A DNA stretch of 64,000 bases from Chitinophagaceae bacterium UBA1953 (lineage in GTDB: Bacteria > Bacteroidota > Bacteroidia > Chitinophagales > Chitinophagaceae). Where the stretch lies: NCBI GenBank assembly GCA_002336115.1, contig DDEN01000041.1, positions 383,395 through 447,394 on the forward strand. The letters run 5' to 3'. The notes beneath the pieces are model-generated. The model saw only the letters and a list, made by a program, of their open reading frames with translations, was not told the origin of the DNA and made no database searches. The position numbers and the translations under genes are program-made. Shown in pieces: positions 46,090-55,946 of the stretch (the stretch's first letter is position 1; each line of letters opens with the position of its first letter).

Positions 46090-47196
46090 TTATTCAACCC
46101 CAAATTCATAAATTGTTTCTGACATATGTTTATTTCCTGGATAAAGAATTGTATTAGGAAAATAAGAATGATTGGGACTATCGGGATATGATTGTGTTTC
46201 CAAAGCAATAGCCCCGTGTTTTTGAAAAATTTCGCCATGTAAACCAATACTTGAACCATTCCAAAAATTGGCCGTATAAACTTGTATTGCAGGCTCAGAA
46301 GTATAAACATTTACAAACCTTCCGCAATGTGGTTCATAAAGTTTTGCAGCAAAAGAAATAATTTCTGAAGGCTCTTTATTAAGTATAAAATTATGGTCGT
46401 ACCCTAAATCAAGAGGAAACTGATCAATATCAATCCCTATTTGCTTCATTTTTCTAAAATCAAGCGATGTATTGCTGACAGGGAAAATATTGCCTGTTGG
46501 TATGTTCTGCTTATTTTTCTCCGTATAGCTCGTCGCATTTACTTGTAGAAAATGATTGTAAATAAACGGATCATCAAATCCTGTTAGATTGAAGTAAGAA
46601 TGATTAGTTAAATTAAGTGGGGTAGCTCTATCGGTTTTAGTTTCATATTTCAAATGCAACTGATTCCAGCTATCCAGAATATATGATGTTTTCACCTCAA
46701 GGTTTCCCGGATACCCTTCTTCACCATCTACACTCATATATTTAAATGTAACACCAACATGATTTTTTTCATTGATAACTGCTTGAACATCCCATACTTT
46801 TTTATTAAACCCCTGCCATCCTCCATGCAGATGATTTTCACCGTCATTTACAGCTAACTGAAAAGACTTGCTTTCCAAAGTAAACCTCCCCCTCGCAATA
46901 CGATTTGCATACCGTCCGATTATGCTTCCGAAATAGTCTTTATTAACAAGGTATTCTTCAACATTATCAAATCCTGAAACAATGTTTTTATAAACATGAA
47001 ATTTATCGGGAGTATTAATTGAGATAATACTACAACCCAAATTACAGATAGTAATAGAAACTGTACCATTTGTTAAAAAAAATTTAAACACTTTTTTCCC
47101 ATGTATTCTTTTTATTTCCTTAAAGGAAAGCGAAAAAACTCCAACCCGAATTGTGGCCGGGGTATTTGTTTGATCAAATTCATCACCTGCTTTCAT
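46090..47196 (-). CDS. galM: Aldose 1-epimerase (galactose mutarotase)
   Basis: It interconverts alpha and beta anomers of galactose or glucose before phosphorylation. Family motifs are GENHLHGGWQGFNK (substrate His), LTNHSYFNLTG, and the catalytic Glu in IALETQSYPDSPNH. The start is taken as the ATG at 47196, whose ATGA overlaps the TGA stop of the GH36 gene; a longer frame to 47250 would run back into that gene. No signal peptide is visible, so it acts in the cytoplasm. Tight coupling to a GH36 alpha-galactosidase points to galactose as a main product. Confidence 0.93.
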   Translation of the reverse strand: MKAGDEFDQTNTPATIRVGVFSLSFKEIKRIHGKKVFKFFLTNGTVSITICNLGCSIISINTPDKFHVYKNIVSGFDNVEEYLVNKDYFGSIIGRYANRIARGRFTLESKSFQLAVNDGENHLHGGWQGFNKKVWDVQAVINEKNHVGVTFKYMSVDGEEGYPGNLEVKTSYILDSWNQLHLKYETKTDRATPLNLTNHSYFNLTGFDDPFIYNHFLQVNATSYTEKNKQNIPTGNIFPVSNTSLDFRKMKQIGIDIDQFPLDLGYDHNFILNKEPSEIISFAAKLYEPHCGRFVNVYTSEPAIQVYTANFWNGSSIGLHGEIFQKHGAIALETQSYPDSPNHSYFPNTILYPGNKHMSETIYEFGVE

Positions 47197-49355
47197 TGTT
47201 GCTTTTTTAATTTTAAAACAGTGCTTTGGTAAGCTCCCGATATTGGCCACGCAATTCCTGTTTTTATAAGATATTTACCTGACAAAACAGTTGCATTCTT
47301 ATTATCTACCTTATAATTAGCACCTGGATTAAGTCCCTGTAACAACAATTGATAAACAGATTTGCTATTATCTGCTCCTTCTGGCACCCTGTTCATATTA
47401 TAGAAAAAAACAACAGCTTCTGTTTTATCAGATGATACATATTCAAGAGCAACTTTTTGCCCTTCAAAAGGAGATGCCAATCTGTATAAATTGCCATTTT
47501 GTATAAGGTGCCGAATACTTTTATATTCATCTATTTTACTTTTTGCAATTTCTTTTTGTTTAGCATTCCATTCCAGAATATTATCGCCAATACCTAACAC
47601 TCCTTGCATTGCCACATCAAAAACATATTCCATTGAAAGATTAATAGTTTTACGGTCGTAGCCTGTTGCCCAGCATACCATTGTATTTGCCGGATATGCG
47701 CTCAAATATCCATATTGTATAAACAGCCGATCCAGTGGATTTGTGTTATCACTTGTCCAAGTCTGATCCATTCTTGAGAGCATTCCCAGATCTGGCCTTC
47801 CTCCGCCACTTGAACATGATTCAAAAAGAACATCTGGAAATCTTTTTTCTAATTCATCAATAAGCCTGTAAAGGTTATTGACATAGCGAAGGCGAATTTC
47901 ACGTTGTATATCAAACGGCGCATCTGGCCAACCTGGCTCCGTTAAACCCCGGTTACGATCCCATTTTAGAAATTTAATATTGTGGCTGGCCAACAAATCC
48001 GTCATAGACTTAAGAAGATAGTTGTAAACATCTTCTCTTGCCAAATTTAATGTAAGCTGGTTGCGCCATTCCGTTTTTGTTCTGTAAGGAAAATAACATG
48101 CCCAATCAGGATGTTGCTTGTATAGTTCACTATTAGGATTAACCATTTCGGGTTCAACCCAAATACCAAATTGCATCCCCAATTCATTGATTTTTTTAAT
48201 CAAAGGATTTAATCCTCCCGGAAATTTTGTTGAATCAACAACCCAATCGCCTAACCCAGCCTTATCATTTTTCCTTCCTTTGAACCAACCATCATCTATA
48301 ACAAATAATTCCACACCTAATTCTTTTGCCTCAATTGCAAGTTTTAACTGGTCGTTTTCGTTTACATTAAAACCTGTTGCATACCAACTATTATAAATAA
48401 CCGGCCGTATTTTATTTCTTAAAGAAATTCGTAGTATTTCGTTTCGGGTATATGAGGCATAAAGCCTTGCTGCTTCATCTATGCCATACTCTGTAAATCC
48501 AAAACTCATTTTTGGTGTTATAAAAGATTGACCTGCTGACAGTTTTAATTGAGTATCCCAAAAATTTATTCCACCAGCAATTTGAAGATGTCCGCTGATA
48601 GTCGATTCCATATCAATACGCCAGTTACCGCTATAATGTACCTGACCAAACCATATGTTTGTACTTTTATCTTTACAAACAGCGAACCAAGGCGTATTTT
48701 CAAAAGAGGAAAAATCTCTTGACTGCATGGTTTTAATACCAGTAGTTAAATTTGTTTGCTGCAATTGAAATTCATTAAACCATCTGCCACCATGATGTAT
48801 CAGACTATATTTCCCCGCTGGAAGAAGTACTGATGCTGACAATAAATTTTCAATCTGAATTACTCCTTTTTTTCCATTATTTTTTACTTCTATCCATTTT
48901 TCAATTATATCATATTCAGGTAAGGGCCTGATAAAGGAAGTAACTATAAAAGAATAATATTTATCTTTTTGAATAATACGTAGTGTGTTTCTGTTTCCAA
49001 TTTTTATAATATCTGCCTTTTCAAAAACCAATTCACAATCACGGGTATGATCAGGGAAAACAACTTCAATCACTGGAATTTTATCGGCAAATTTTCCCCG
49101 CACGGGAACTTCATTTAATTGAAATGGCCCATTTCCTCTGCTACGATCCTGTGACAAAATCATTTCAGCTTGTTCATTAGACCCAAAGAAAGTTGGGAGT
49201 ACATCTCCTTTATCATTAACCATTACCTGATATGAAGAAGATTGTGTTGAAATATTCCAGCCGGTGCATTTATCGTTACTTTTCAAAATTTCAATTTGTG
49301 CAGCCACATGAAGAGAAAGCACCGCAAACACATAAGTAACTATTTTTTTTTGCAT
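47193..49355 (-). CDS. GH36 alpha-galactosidase
   Basis: It releases terminal alpha-galactose. The GH36 layout is complete: an N-terminal beta-supersandwich (to about 310), then a barrel with NSWYATGFNVNE, LFVIDDGWFKGR, FGIWVEPEMVNPNSELY, nucleophile Asp466 in FLKWDRNRG and acid/base Asp536 in WTSDNTNPLDR. ESCSSGGGRPDLG is also typical. A signal peptide ends HVAAQ, so it is exported. The stop overlaps the galM start (ATGA). Galactosidase rather than N-acetylgalactosaminidase is favoured by ESCSSGGGR, usual in galactosidases, and by galM. Confidence 0.95.
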   Translation of the reverse strand: MQKKIVTYVFAVLSLHVAAQIEILKSNDKCTGWNISTQSSSYQVMVNDKGDVLPTFFGSNEQAEMILSQDRSRGNGPFQLNEVPVRGKFADKIPVIEVVFPDHTRDCELVFEKADIIKIGNRNTLRIIQKDKYYSFIVTSFIRPLPEYDIIEKWIEVKNNGKKGVIQIENLLSASVLLPAGKYSLIHHGGRWFNEFQLQQTNLTTGIKTMQSRDFSSFENTPWFAVCKDKSTNIWFGQVHYSGNWRIDMESTISGHLQIAGGINFWDTQLKLSAGQSFITPKMSFGFTEYGIDEAARLYASYTRNEILRISLRNKIRPVIYNSWYATGFNVNENDQLKLAIEAKELGVELFVIDDGWFKGRKNDKAGLGDWVVDSTKFPGGLNPLIKKINELGMQFGIWVEPEMVNPNSELYKQHPDWACYFPYRTKTEWRNQLTLNLAREDVYNYLLKSMTDLLASHNIKFLKWDRNRGLTEPGWPDAPFDIQREIRLRYVNNLYRLIDELEKRFPDVLFESCSSGGGRPDLGMLSRMDQTWTSDNTNPLDRLFIQYGYLSAYPANTMVCWATGYDRKTINLSMEYVFDVAMQGVLGIGDNILEWNAKQKEIAKSKIDEYKSIRHLIQNGNLYRLASPFEGQKVALEYVSSDKTEAVVFFYNMNRVPEGADNSKSVYQLLLQGLNPGANYKVDNKNATVLSGKYLIKTGIAWPISGAYQSTVLKLKKQQ

Positions 49356-49360
49356 AAAGA

Positions 49361-51397
49361 TTATTGGCTGATTTTTAAGAGAACAACACCATGATAAGGA
49401 ACTTCTGCTTCAAAGTATTTCTCAAATTCACCACAATTTTTCTGAGTCCATAAATTTCTTACTCTGAATTTTCCTTTTATTCCTATATCAGAAGCGCTGA
49501 ATTTGATTTTTTTTGCTCCATTACTATTCTCATCCCAAACAAAATAATCAACTGGGTTCGTTTTACTTCCTGGAAAATTAAAAAGTCCAACTGCCAAATC
49601 ATCATCAGCTAATTGCTTAACCATTATCATTCCGGAAGAATCATTTCGGATAATTCTCGCCTGTTTTCCTAAAACATCCTGATTAACTGAAATAACCTCT
49701 GAGTTACATAACACATTTATGGAAAAAGAATCAAGCATGCTCAGGTTACCACTAAAAAAAAGAGGAGAAGCCATCATAGACCACATACTCATATAAGAAT
49801 ATTGCTCATTAGGTGTTAAATCAATTTTTCTGAAACTCCCTTTTTTATTCGTTCCTACCCATCCAATATTTATATAATCAGGATCATTCCAACCCCCTGG
49901 TTTTGCATATTCCCAATGCGATGAATTTAAAATCCCTTGATTATAAAAACCAGGTATAAAACTTCCTGTTGCAGTACCCAAATCAGGGCCAGTACGCCAA
50001 CAATGACCAACTTCTGCACCCCATTTCCAAACATCACCCATACCGTATTGGCATAAATTAAAAACAATATCTCTGCCTGAGTTTCTCAACAAAATATTCA
50101 TTAGTTCAAAAGGGGCCTTCAGTTCCTGAAGTGAATTGTTTTTAGCAATAGAACCATATGAACACCAATCATATTTAAGAAAATCAAAACCCCATTCTGC
50201 AAATGTTCTGGCATCAGTAAGTTCATATTTATAACTGCCTGTATAGCCAGCGCAGGTTTTTGGTCCAGGCGATGAATATATTCCAGCCTTTAACCCTTTT
50301 GAATGTATATAACTAACTAACGCTTTCATATCAGGAAAAAACATATTAGAAAGTATTTTTCCTTTTACGTCACGTAAAGAGTTGCTATCCTCCGGAGCCT
50401 GGCTATCGATTTTTTTCATCCAGCCATCATCAATATTTACATACTCATAACCATAATCAGCCATCCCTGAACGTATTAATTCATCAGATGCTAAACGTAT
50501 AACCGAATCTGATACATTGTTGTAATAATTGTACCAACTATTCCATCCCATTGGAGGTGTTAATGCTAATTGCTCTCCTACAACAATAGTGAACACTTTT
50601 TTAACTTCACCATATTTGTTTTTTGCAGCAAGCAGAATTTTATAATTACCAGTTTGATTTATCTTACCTGTAATAATCCCCTTTGCTTTATCTAATTCTA
50701 GTCCTTGAGGAAGATTTATTGCTTTATAAGTTAAAGGTCTTAATCCTGTTGTTGGAATACGATATAAAACCGGCGAACCTAAATGAACACCATAAACAGC
50801 AGGGCTGTTTATCTGAGGCTTTTTTGAAGGAGCAGGTGTGAGTATGCCAAATTGTTCAGACTTAACCATATTATCCATAGCATACGGTTTTATTCCAGAA
50901 TATATAATTTTTGCTTCAGCCCAATCAGCATAGTTTTCAGATATATCTTCTCTGTTAACCGTTACCAAAAGCCCTATTTTTTTTACTCCTTTGATATCTA
51001 TATTGATATTTTTGGCCTTATCACCTTTTTTAAAAGATCCACTCTGCCATAATATCTTTTTATCTCCTACAACATAAAAAGTGATGGAAGCTGCAATATA
51101 TGCAGCATCATCAAGTCCTACTTTGGCAGTGAAATATTTTGCAGTGCCATTAAGCTGTATAAGCATCCTACTGTATGCGTGCGTACCAACCCCTCGTTCA
51201 AATTCCTCTCCACCAATACGCAATGTACTGCCGGTAATGGCCGTATTTACTTTAGGCACTCCCATTACACATGTCATTTTAGTTAAATCAAGGTCTGATA
51301 ACCATACAGTTTTTTCAGATCCTGACTGAGAAAAAGACTTAAGTATAAAAGATGTAAAAACTATAAAACCGAATAAATTCTTAATTAAAAAGTTCAT
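49361..51397 (-). CDS. GH27 alpha-galactosidase with NPCBM and Ig-like domains
   Basis: This exported alpha-galactosidase has three parts: an NPCBM carbohydrate-binding domain (about 30-167, WLSDLDLTKM and GGEEFERGVGTHAYS), a putative Ig-like domain (about 185-275) and a GH27 barrel from LTPPMGWNSWYNYYN. Nucleophile Asp410 is in FLKYDWCSYG and the likely acid/base Asp472 is in CWRTGPDLG. I chose the ATG at 51397, which gives a standard signal peptide and begins 14 nt after the GH31 stop. A GTG at 51430 would overlap GH31. NPCBM-GH27 proteins also include beta-L-arabinopyranosidases, so galactose is likely but not certain. Confidence 0.93.
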   Translation of the reverse strand: MNFLIKNLFGFIVFTSFILKSFSQSGSEKTVWLSDLDLTKMTCVMGVPKVNTAITGSTLRIGGEEFERGVGTHAYSRMLIQLNGTAKYFTAKVGLDDAAYIAASITFYVVGDKKILWQSGSFKKGDKAKNINIDIKGVKKIGLLVTVNREDISENYADWAEAKIIYSGIKPYAMDNMVKSEQFGILTPAPSKKPQINSPAVYGVHLGSPVLYRIPTTGLRPLTYKAINLPQGLELDKAKGIITGKINQTGNYKILLAAKNKYGEVKKVFTIVVGEQLALTPPMGWNSWYNYYNNVSDSVIRLASDELIRSGMADYGYEYVNIDDGWMKKIDSQAPEDSNSLRDVKGKILSNMFFPDMKALVSYIHSKGLKAGIYSSPGPKTCAGYTGSYKYELTDARTFAEWGFDFLKYDWCSYGSIAKNNSLQELKAPFELMNILLRNSGRDIVFNLCQYGMGDVWKWGAEVGHCWRTGPDLGTATGSFIPGFYNQGILNSSHWEYAKPGGWNDPDYINIGWVGTNKKGSFRKIDLTPNEQYSYMSMWSMMASPLFFSGNLSMLDSFSINVLCNSEVISVNQDVLGKQARIIRNDSSGMIMVKQLADDDLAVGLFNFPGSKTNPVDYFVWDENSNGAKKIKFSASDIGIKGKFRVRNLWTQKNCGEFEKYFEAEVPYHGVVLLKISQ

Positions 51398-51411
51398 GCA
51401 GTTTGATGATG

Positions 51412-53556
51412 TTAATTTGTAAATACCCACCCCTTAATAATATATTTTTGTTTGTTATAATTTCCCATTCTTTTAATCTTTCCCTTTCCTTTTTCCACAA
51501 ACAGCGAGACAGAATTTGATATTCCTTTTTCATAATCATAAGTAGTACCATCATCTTCAAACAAAGTAAATGGAGCAGGGTTTGTTCCAAATACCTTACA
51601 TATAATTTCAAACGTAGTATTTTCACTAATATAATCGACAGGTGCTGCAACAGGAATAATAGAATTTCCTTTCACAAAAAGCGGAAGCCTGTCAGTAGCA
51701 ATCTCAACAGAATAATATGCTCCTCCTATATATTGTTTTCCTGTGTAATAATCATACCATATTCCTTCAGGAAAATATACTGATCTTGATGAACTGTCCA
51801 TGGTTGTTGGCGCAGCCATTAACGATTGCCCAATCATAAACTGATTTGAAATAGAGCGAACTTCTTTATCATAAGGATAATCTATAACCATAGCCCTGAA
51901 TGGAGGAATACCTTTGCTAGAATAGTCGGCAAAAGCAGAATATAAGTATGGAACAAATGCCATTCGTTCCCTGAACAATTTCCTTACAAGAAATTCTAAC
52001 TCATCAGCCTTTTCATATTTTACATCTTCATTATTCAACTTACGATTTAACTGAAACCATGGAGTATTTTTCAAAAACCAGGCATCCACCACTGATTGAG
52101 GAGCTAATAAAATTGTTTGCAACCGTCTGACAAAATCAATTTCTGATTTTGAATCACGTAATTCAGGAGACCATAACAACCCGCCAAAAGAAGAAGTGGC
52201 AATCATGCTTATATAGTCATTATGTCCATAAATATCACTGTACAAAACAGCAGGGAGAGAAGATGTAAATACATTTGAAGCACGGTAATCAAAATATGTA
52301 CGCTGATTTTTCTTTTTATATATCTGAAATAATGTATTTGCATAAAGAGAACCAAATATTTGGTGCATCTGTTCGCCATCGATTCCCGATGGAAATTTCG
52401 TCATATCAGGAAAGCCCCAGGTTGCTTTACCATCGATAATATTTGAATTGTCGCATTCATCCAATTTAAATGAAGCAATACCCTTATTTACAAAATTTCT
52501 TTCATGATAATCAGCAAAAATTGCAGCGGCTTTCGGATTTACAAAATCAGGTACTAACCCACGCCAAACCAAAAAATCTCCGGAATGCTTTTTCAACTCA
52601 CTATAAAACGGAGCATGAGGATTTACATAAGCATGTTCCCAAAGATTCAATCTGAAATTCATTCCACTAAGGCTGTCAATCATGTTTTGCGGACGGAGAA
52701 ATTTATTTGACCATACATAAGAGCAGGAATACGAATTACTATGCCACCCAGGTTCAAGACCTAAAACATCACATGGGATTTTGTTTTCACGGAAATACGA
52801 TGCCATTTTCATAACACTTTTCTGATCAAAATCACCTTTAACTCTGTATTTTATTCCTAAACCCCATAAAGGTGGCATCGCTCCACCACCAGAAAAAAGA
52901 TTATATCGCTGTACACTTTCTTTTAAAGTTGGCCCTTGAAAAAAGAATATTTCAACTCCTTTTGCGTTAGGTATATCAACCCAAACACCCGCAGTTTTGG
53001 GTGATTGCTGAGCATACAGTTCTTCCGGTGTAAATTTCAACTCATTGCTGTTTTTTTCATCAGCCTGAGATAACAATTCCTGATTAGACCCACAGAGAAA
53101 AGTAACATATCTTGATGTATTAATCAACACGCCGTAACCTGCTGTTGAAAAATAAAAAGGCTGAGGTGCATGTGTAAACCCTATTGAGCCGTTTGGATTG
53201 TCATTCACAATTGGTCGTTTACGTAACCCTCTTTGCTCAAAGCTTCCTATCTGCATTCCGAAACCATATAATTGTTCATTACCTCCAAGAGGTATACGAA
53301 CCTGAACGCCCCTTTCATTTATACGTACAATAACATCTGTTAAAGAAAAAGGGAGCTCTTTCTTATTCAATTGTTTTATTTCGTTCTCTTTTGGCTTTGC
53401 AACACAAAAGTTATAAGGAGCAAATCTATCAGGTGTGCCTGATGTCATTTTTATTACGCCTGCTGCAACGCTTTTAATATCAACATCTGACTGAGCCTCT
53501 ATGCCCTGAACAAAAAAAATCGAAAACAGGCCAATTAAACAACCTTTCATTTTCAT
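51412..53556 (-). CDS. GH31 alpha-glycosidase (galactosidase- or xylosidase-like)
   Basis: This is a retaining exo-alpha-glycosidase. A signal peptide ends GIEAQ. An N-terminal beta-domain (about 25-225) leads to the barrel with MPPLWGLGIKYR, PCDVLGLEPGW, nucleophile Asp366 in SFKLDECDNSN and acid/base Asp441 in AVLYSDIYGHNDY. C-terminal beta-domains include FPEGIWYDYYTGK. The nucleophile region KLDECD differs from the WxDMNE of alpha-glucosidases and the KTDFGE of alpha-xylosidases. It resembles a Bacteroidota GH31 group that, as I recall, includes an alpha-galactosidase from Pedobacter. Neighbouring GH27 and GH36 support a galactose-like substrate, as inference. Confidence 0.9.
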   Translation of the reverse strand: MKMKGCLIGLFSIFFVQGIEAQSDVDIKSVAAGVIKMTSGTPDRFAPYNFCVAKPKENEIKQLNKKELPFSLTDVIVRINERGVQVRIPLGGNEQLYGFGMQIGSFEQRGLRKRPIVNDNPNGSIGFTHAPQPFYFSTAGYGVLINTSRYVTFLCGSNQELLSQADEKNSNELKFTPEELYAQQSPKTAGVWVDIPNAKGVEIFFFQGPTLKESVQRYNLFSGGGAMPPLWGLGIKYRVKGDFDQKSVMKMASYFRENKIPCDVLGLEPGWHSNSYSCSYVWSNKFLRPQNMIDSLSGMNFRLNLWEHAYVNPHAPFYSELKKHSGDFLVWRGLVPDFVNPKAAAIFADYHERNFVNKGIASFKLDECDNSNIIDGKATWGFPDMTKFPSGIDGEQMHQIFGSLYANTLFQIYKKKNQRTYFDYRASNVFTSSLPAVLYSDIYGHNDYISMIATSSFGGLLWSPELRDSKSEIDFVRRLQTILLAPQSVVDAWFLKNTPWFQLNRKLNNEDVKYEKADELEFLVRKLFRERMAFVPYLYSAFADYSSKGIPPFRAMVIDYPYDKEVRSISNQFMIGQSLMAAPTTMDSSSRSVYFPEGIWYDYYTGKQYIGGAYYSVEIATDRLPLFVKGNSIIPVAAPVDYISENTTFEIICKVFGTNPAPFTLFEDDGTTYDYEKGISNSVSLFVEKGKGKIKRMGNYNKQKYIIKGWVFTN

Positions 53557-53580
53557 TACAGTTATTTTGACATTTACTTT

Positions 53581-55764
53581 TTAATCCGAAACAGACGGCA
53601 GGTTTTTTGAATTTAAACCCCACCCGTTAAATTTATTACCCATTACAAATTCAAGCGCCCCCCCATTTTTTATATCCTCATAGCTAAACCAAGTATTATT
53701 CAATACGTTCCCATTTAATTTGACAGATTGTACATATTTATTTTCCTTTGAATTTTTATTAGCAATTATCCGAAACAGTTTATTATTACCAATTTTTAAT
53801 TCAACTTTGTTAAATAAAGGCACCCCGATCAAATATATATTTTGACCTGGTACAGGATAAAAACCCATTGCACTGAATACATACCAGGCAGACATACATC
53901 CAGCATCGTCATTACCAGGCAATCCGTTTCTCGAATTGTTAAAACTTGTTTCTAAAATCTGTTGAATACGTTCAGTAGTTTTATCATGACGGCCAATATA
54001 ATTATACAAATAAGGCACATGGATATCTGGTTGATTTTCATTATTAAAAAATCCTCCATTAAAAAAACGTTCCAGGTAATTAAAAAAAGCATCTTTTCCG
54101 CCAATTCTTTTAATCAACCCATTCATATCATGCGGCACATAAAATGAATACTGATATGGAGTTCCTTCATAAAAATAACCACTTTGCTGATGTACTCTTT
54201 TATAATCGGGCTTAAAACCATCCACCCATTTACCAGCCGTATCTTTTGACCAAAAGAAATCAGTTGCAGTATTGAACAAATTGAATACTTTCTGAGAACG
54301 TTGCCGGTATTTCTGCGCATCTTCAATATAACCTAATTTGTTTGCAACTTGGGAAACACAATAATCGTTATAAGCATATTCAAGAGTATAAGAAGTTCCG
54401 CAATTTATCAACGATGTACAAAAACCATTTTGAAGGTATTCTTTATGTCGCCCATATAACCAAGGTCTCTGGGAAATTTCTTCAGCATTTTTTTTAATTG
54501 CATTGTAAGCCTCGTCATAATTAAACCCACCCAGATTTTTGAGTATTGCATCAGCAATAACAACGTCTGCATTTGTCCCCCCCTGCTTCCCGGCATATTC
54601 ACCAACAATCCAACCATCAGGTAACCATCCCCGATGTTTATATATATCCAGCAAACACCTGATTAACCTGTTTTCAATTTCAGGAGCCATTAAACTCAAT
54701 AATGGATTGGTAGTCCTGAAGGTATCCCACAAAGTATAAAAATCCCAGAAAGCAGGTTCATCTGATGTCCAGTCAGGGTTTTCGCCAGTAATGTCAGACG
54801 GCATTACCAATGTGTGATAAAGCGCTGTATAAAAAATTTCTCTCTCTGTTTCTGAACCACCCCAAATTTTTATTCGCTGCAAATACTCATCCCATTTATG
54901 TTCTGCAGCAAGGCGAACCGCATTAAAATCCCAACCGGGTATTTCTTTTTCCATATTTTCTTTTGCTGCCTGTTCACTCAACGGAGAGATACCCACTTTT
55001 ACAAGAATTTTTTCATTTTTCTTCGTAGAAAATGTAAGTACTATACCACCGTCGTTACCCGATAGTTTTTGTTTGCCATAACCGTTAAAAATGGAATCCT
55101 GATGCCATGTACCAACCTGGTGAATTGGTTTATTGATTACAATGTGAAAAAAAATTTTGTTGGGCTTATTGTTTCCCCAACCTCCAACATATTCACCAAA
55201 TCCCTGAATTGTATTTCCAATCACTTCAGCTTCTGTTCTTATATTATGCATAAAACCATTTGCTTCATTTTTCTTAATCATACTGCTTATATCAAAGAGG
55301 ATGTGTGATTTTTTTGACGAAGGAAAAGTGTATCTGTGTAAGCCTGTTTTTTCTGACTGAGTTAACTCAACAAAAATATTGTAGCGTGAAAGGTTTACTT
55401 TGTAATAACCGGCCGAAGCAAATTCGTTTTGCCCGGGTGATTCGTAATGCGTTAACCTTAATTCTCCTGTAACAGGCATGAAAGATAAATTTCCATACTG
55501 CCCGTTACCTCCTGTGCCACTTACATGTGTATGACTAAACCCTTTAATTGGTTTTCCTGAACTGTAGCCTGAAGTCGGGTGTGGAGCAGGAACATCGGGG
55601 CCCAGGCGCATAAAACTAAACGGAAGACATGGTCCCGGCAATACATTTCCATTATTATCTGTTCCAATAAACGGATTTACATAGCTATGGGGTAACTTCT
55701 GGGCAAAGAGATTAAAATACCATAATATCAGCAAAGCTGCACAACACCATTTCATTTTAAACAT
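53581..55764 (-). CDS. GH92 exo-alpha-mannosidase (second copy)
   Basis: This is another exported GH92 enzyme. The ATG at 55764 gives the signal peptide MFKMKWCCAALLILW... ending FAQ; the frame reaches back to a TTG at 55788. Signatures are YVNPFIGTDNNGNVLPGP, KGFSHTHVSGTGGNGQYGN, the acid region FYEGTPYQYSFYVPHDM, QPDIHVPYLYNYIGRHD and the base region GNDDAGCMSAWYVFSAMGFYP. The EGTPYQY and QPDIHVPYLYN loops differ from those of the copies at 27758-30061 and 62368-64000, consistent with a different linkage or a non-mannose substituent. It is the first enzyme after the SusC/SusD/lipoprotein group, across a 182-nt gap with alternative hairpins. Confidence 0.95.
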   Translation of the reverse strand: MFKMKWCCAALLILWYFNLFAQKLPHSYVNPFIGTDNNGNVLPGPCLPFSFMRLGPDVPAPHPTSGYSSGKPIKGFSHTHVSGTGGNGQYGNLSFMPVTGELRLTHYESPGQNEFASAGYYKVNLSRYNIFVELTQSEKTGLHRYTFPSSKKSHILFDISSMIKKNEANGFMHNIRTEAEVIGNTIQGFGEYVGGWGNNKPNKIFFHIVINKPIHQVGTWHQDSIFNGYGKQKLSGNDGGIVLTFSTKKNEKILVKVGISPLSEQAAKENMEKEIPGWDFNAVRLAAEHKWDEYLQRIKIWGGSETEREIFYTALYHTLVMPSDITGENPDWTSDEPAFWDFYTLWDTFRTTNPLLSLMAPEIENRLIRCLLDIYKHRGWLPDGWIVGEYAGKQGGTNADVVIADAILKNLGGFNYDEAYNAIKKNAEEISQRPWLYGRHKEYLQNGFCTSLINCGTSYTLEYAYNDYCVSQVANKLGYIEDAQKYRQRSQKVFNLFNTATDFFWSKDTAGKWVDGFKPDYKRVHQQSGYFYEGTPYQYSFYVPHDMNGLIKRIGGKDAFFNYLERFFNGGFFNNENQPDIHVPYLYNYIGRHDKTTERIQQILETSFNNSRNGLPGNDDAGCMSAWYVFSAMGFYPVPGQNIYLIGVPLFNKVELKIGNNKLFRIIANKNSKENKYVQSVKLNGNVLNNTWFSYEDIKNGGALEFVMGNKFNGWGLNSKNLPSVSD

Positions 55765-55802
55765 ACCAGTAAAAAAATAATTGGTCAACTACTACGGCAA
55801 AA

Positions 55803-55839
55803 TTGCTGGAGCAGCAATCCATTATTTCAGGATTGCTGC
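55803..55839 (-). promoter_or_regulatory. Mutually exclusive intra-operon hairpins
   Basis: In the minus-strand RNA, GCAGCAATCC (55839-55830) pairs perfectly over 10 bp with GGATTGCTGC (55820-55811) across a 9-nt loop. The second arm can instead pair through TTGCTG with a following CAGCAA (55808-55803) in a tight 3-nt-loop hairpin. The two folds exclude each other. No T tract follows, so this looks like an mRNA stability, processing or attenuation element between the binding-protein genes and the enzyme genes rather than a full terminator. Confidence 0.4.
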
Positions 55840-55946
55840 ATATCAACAATACTACCAACTGCTATATATAATCAAAACAACTCCTATCAAAAAACATCCA
55901 CCCCTCTTTACTGCAAAGGGAATAAACATATCACTCCCTGTATTAT

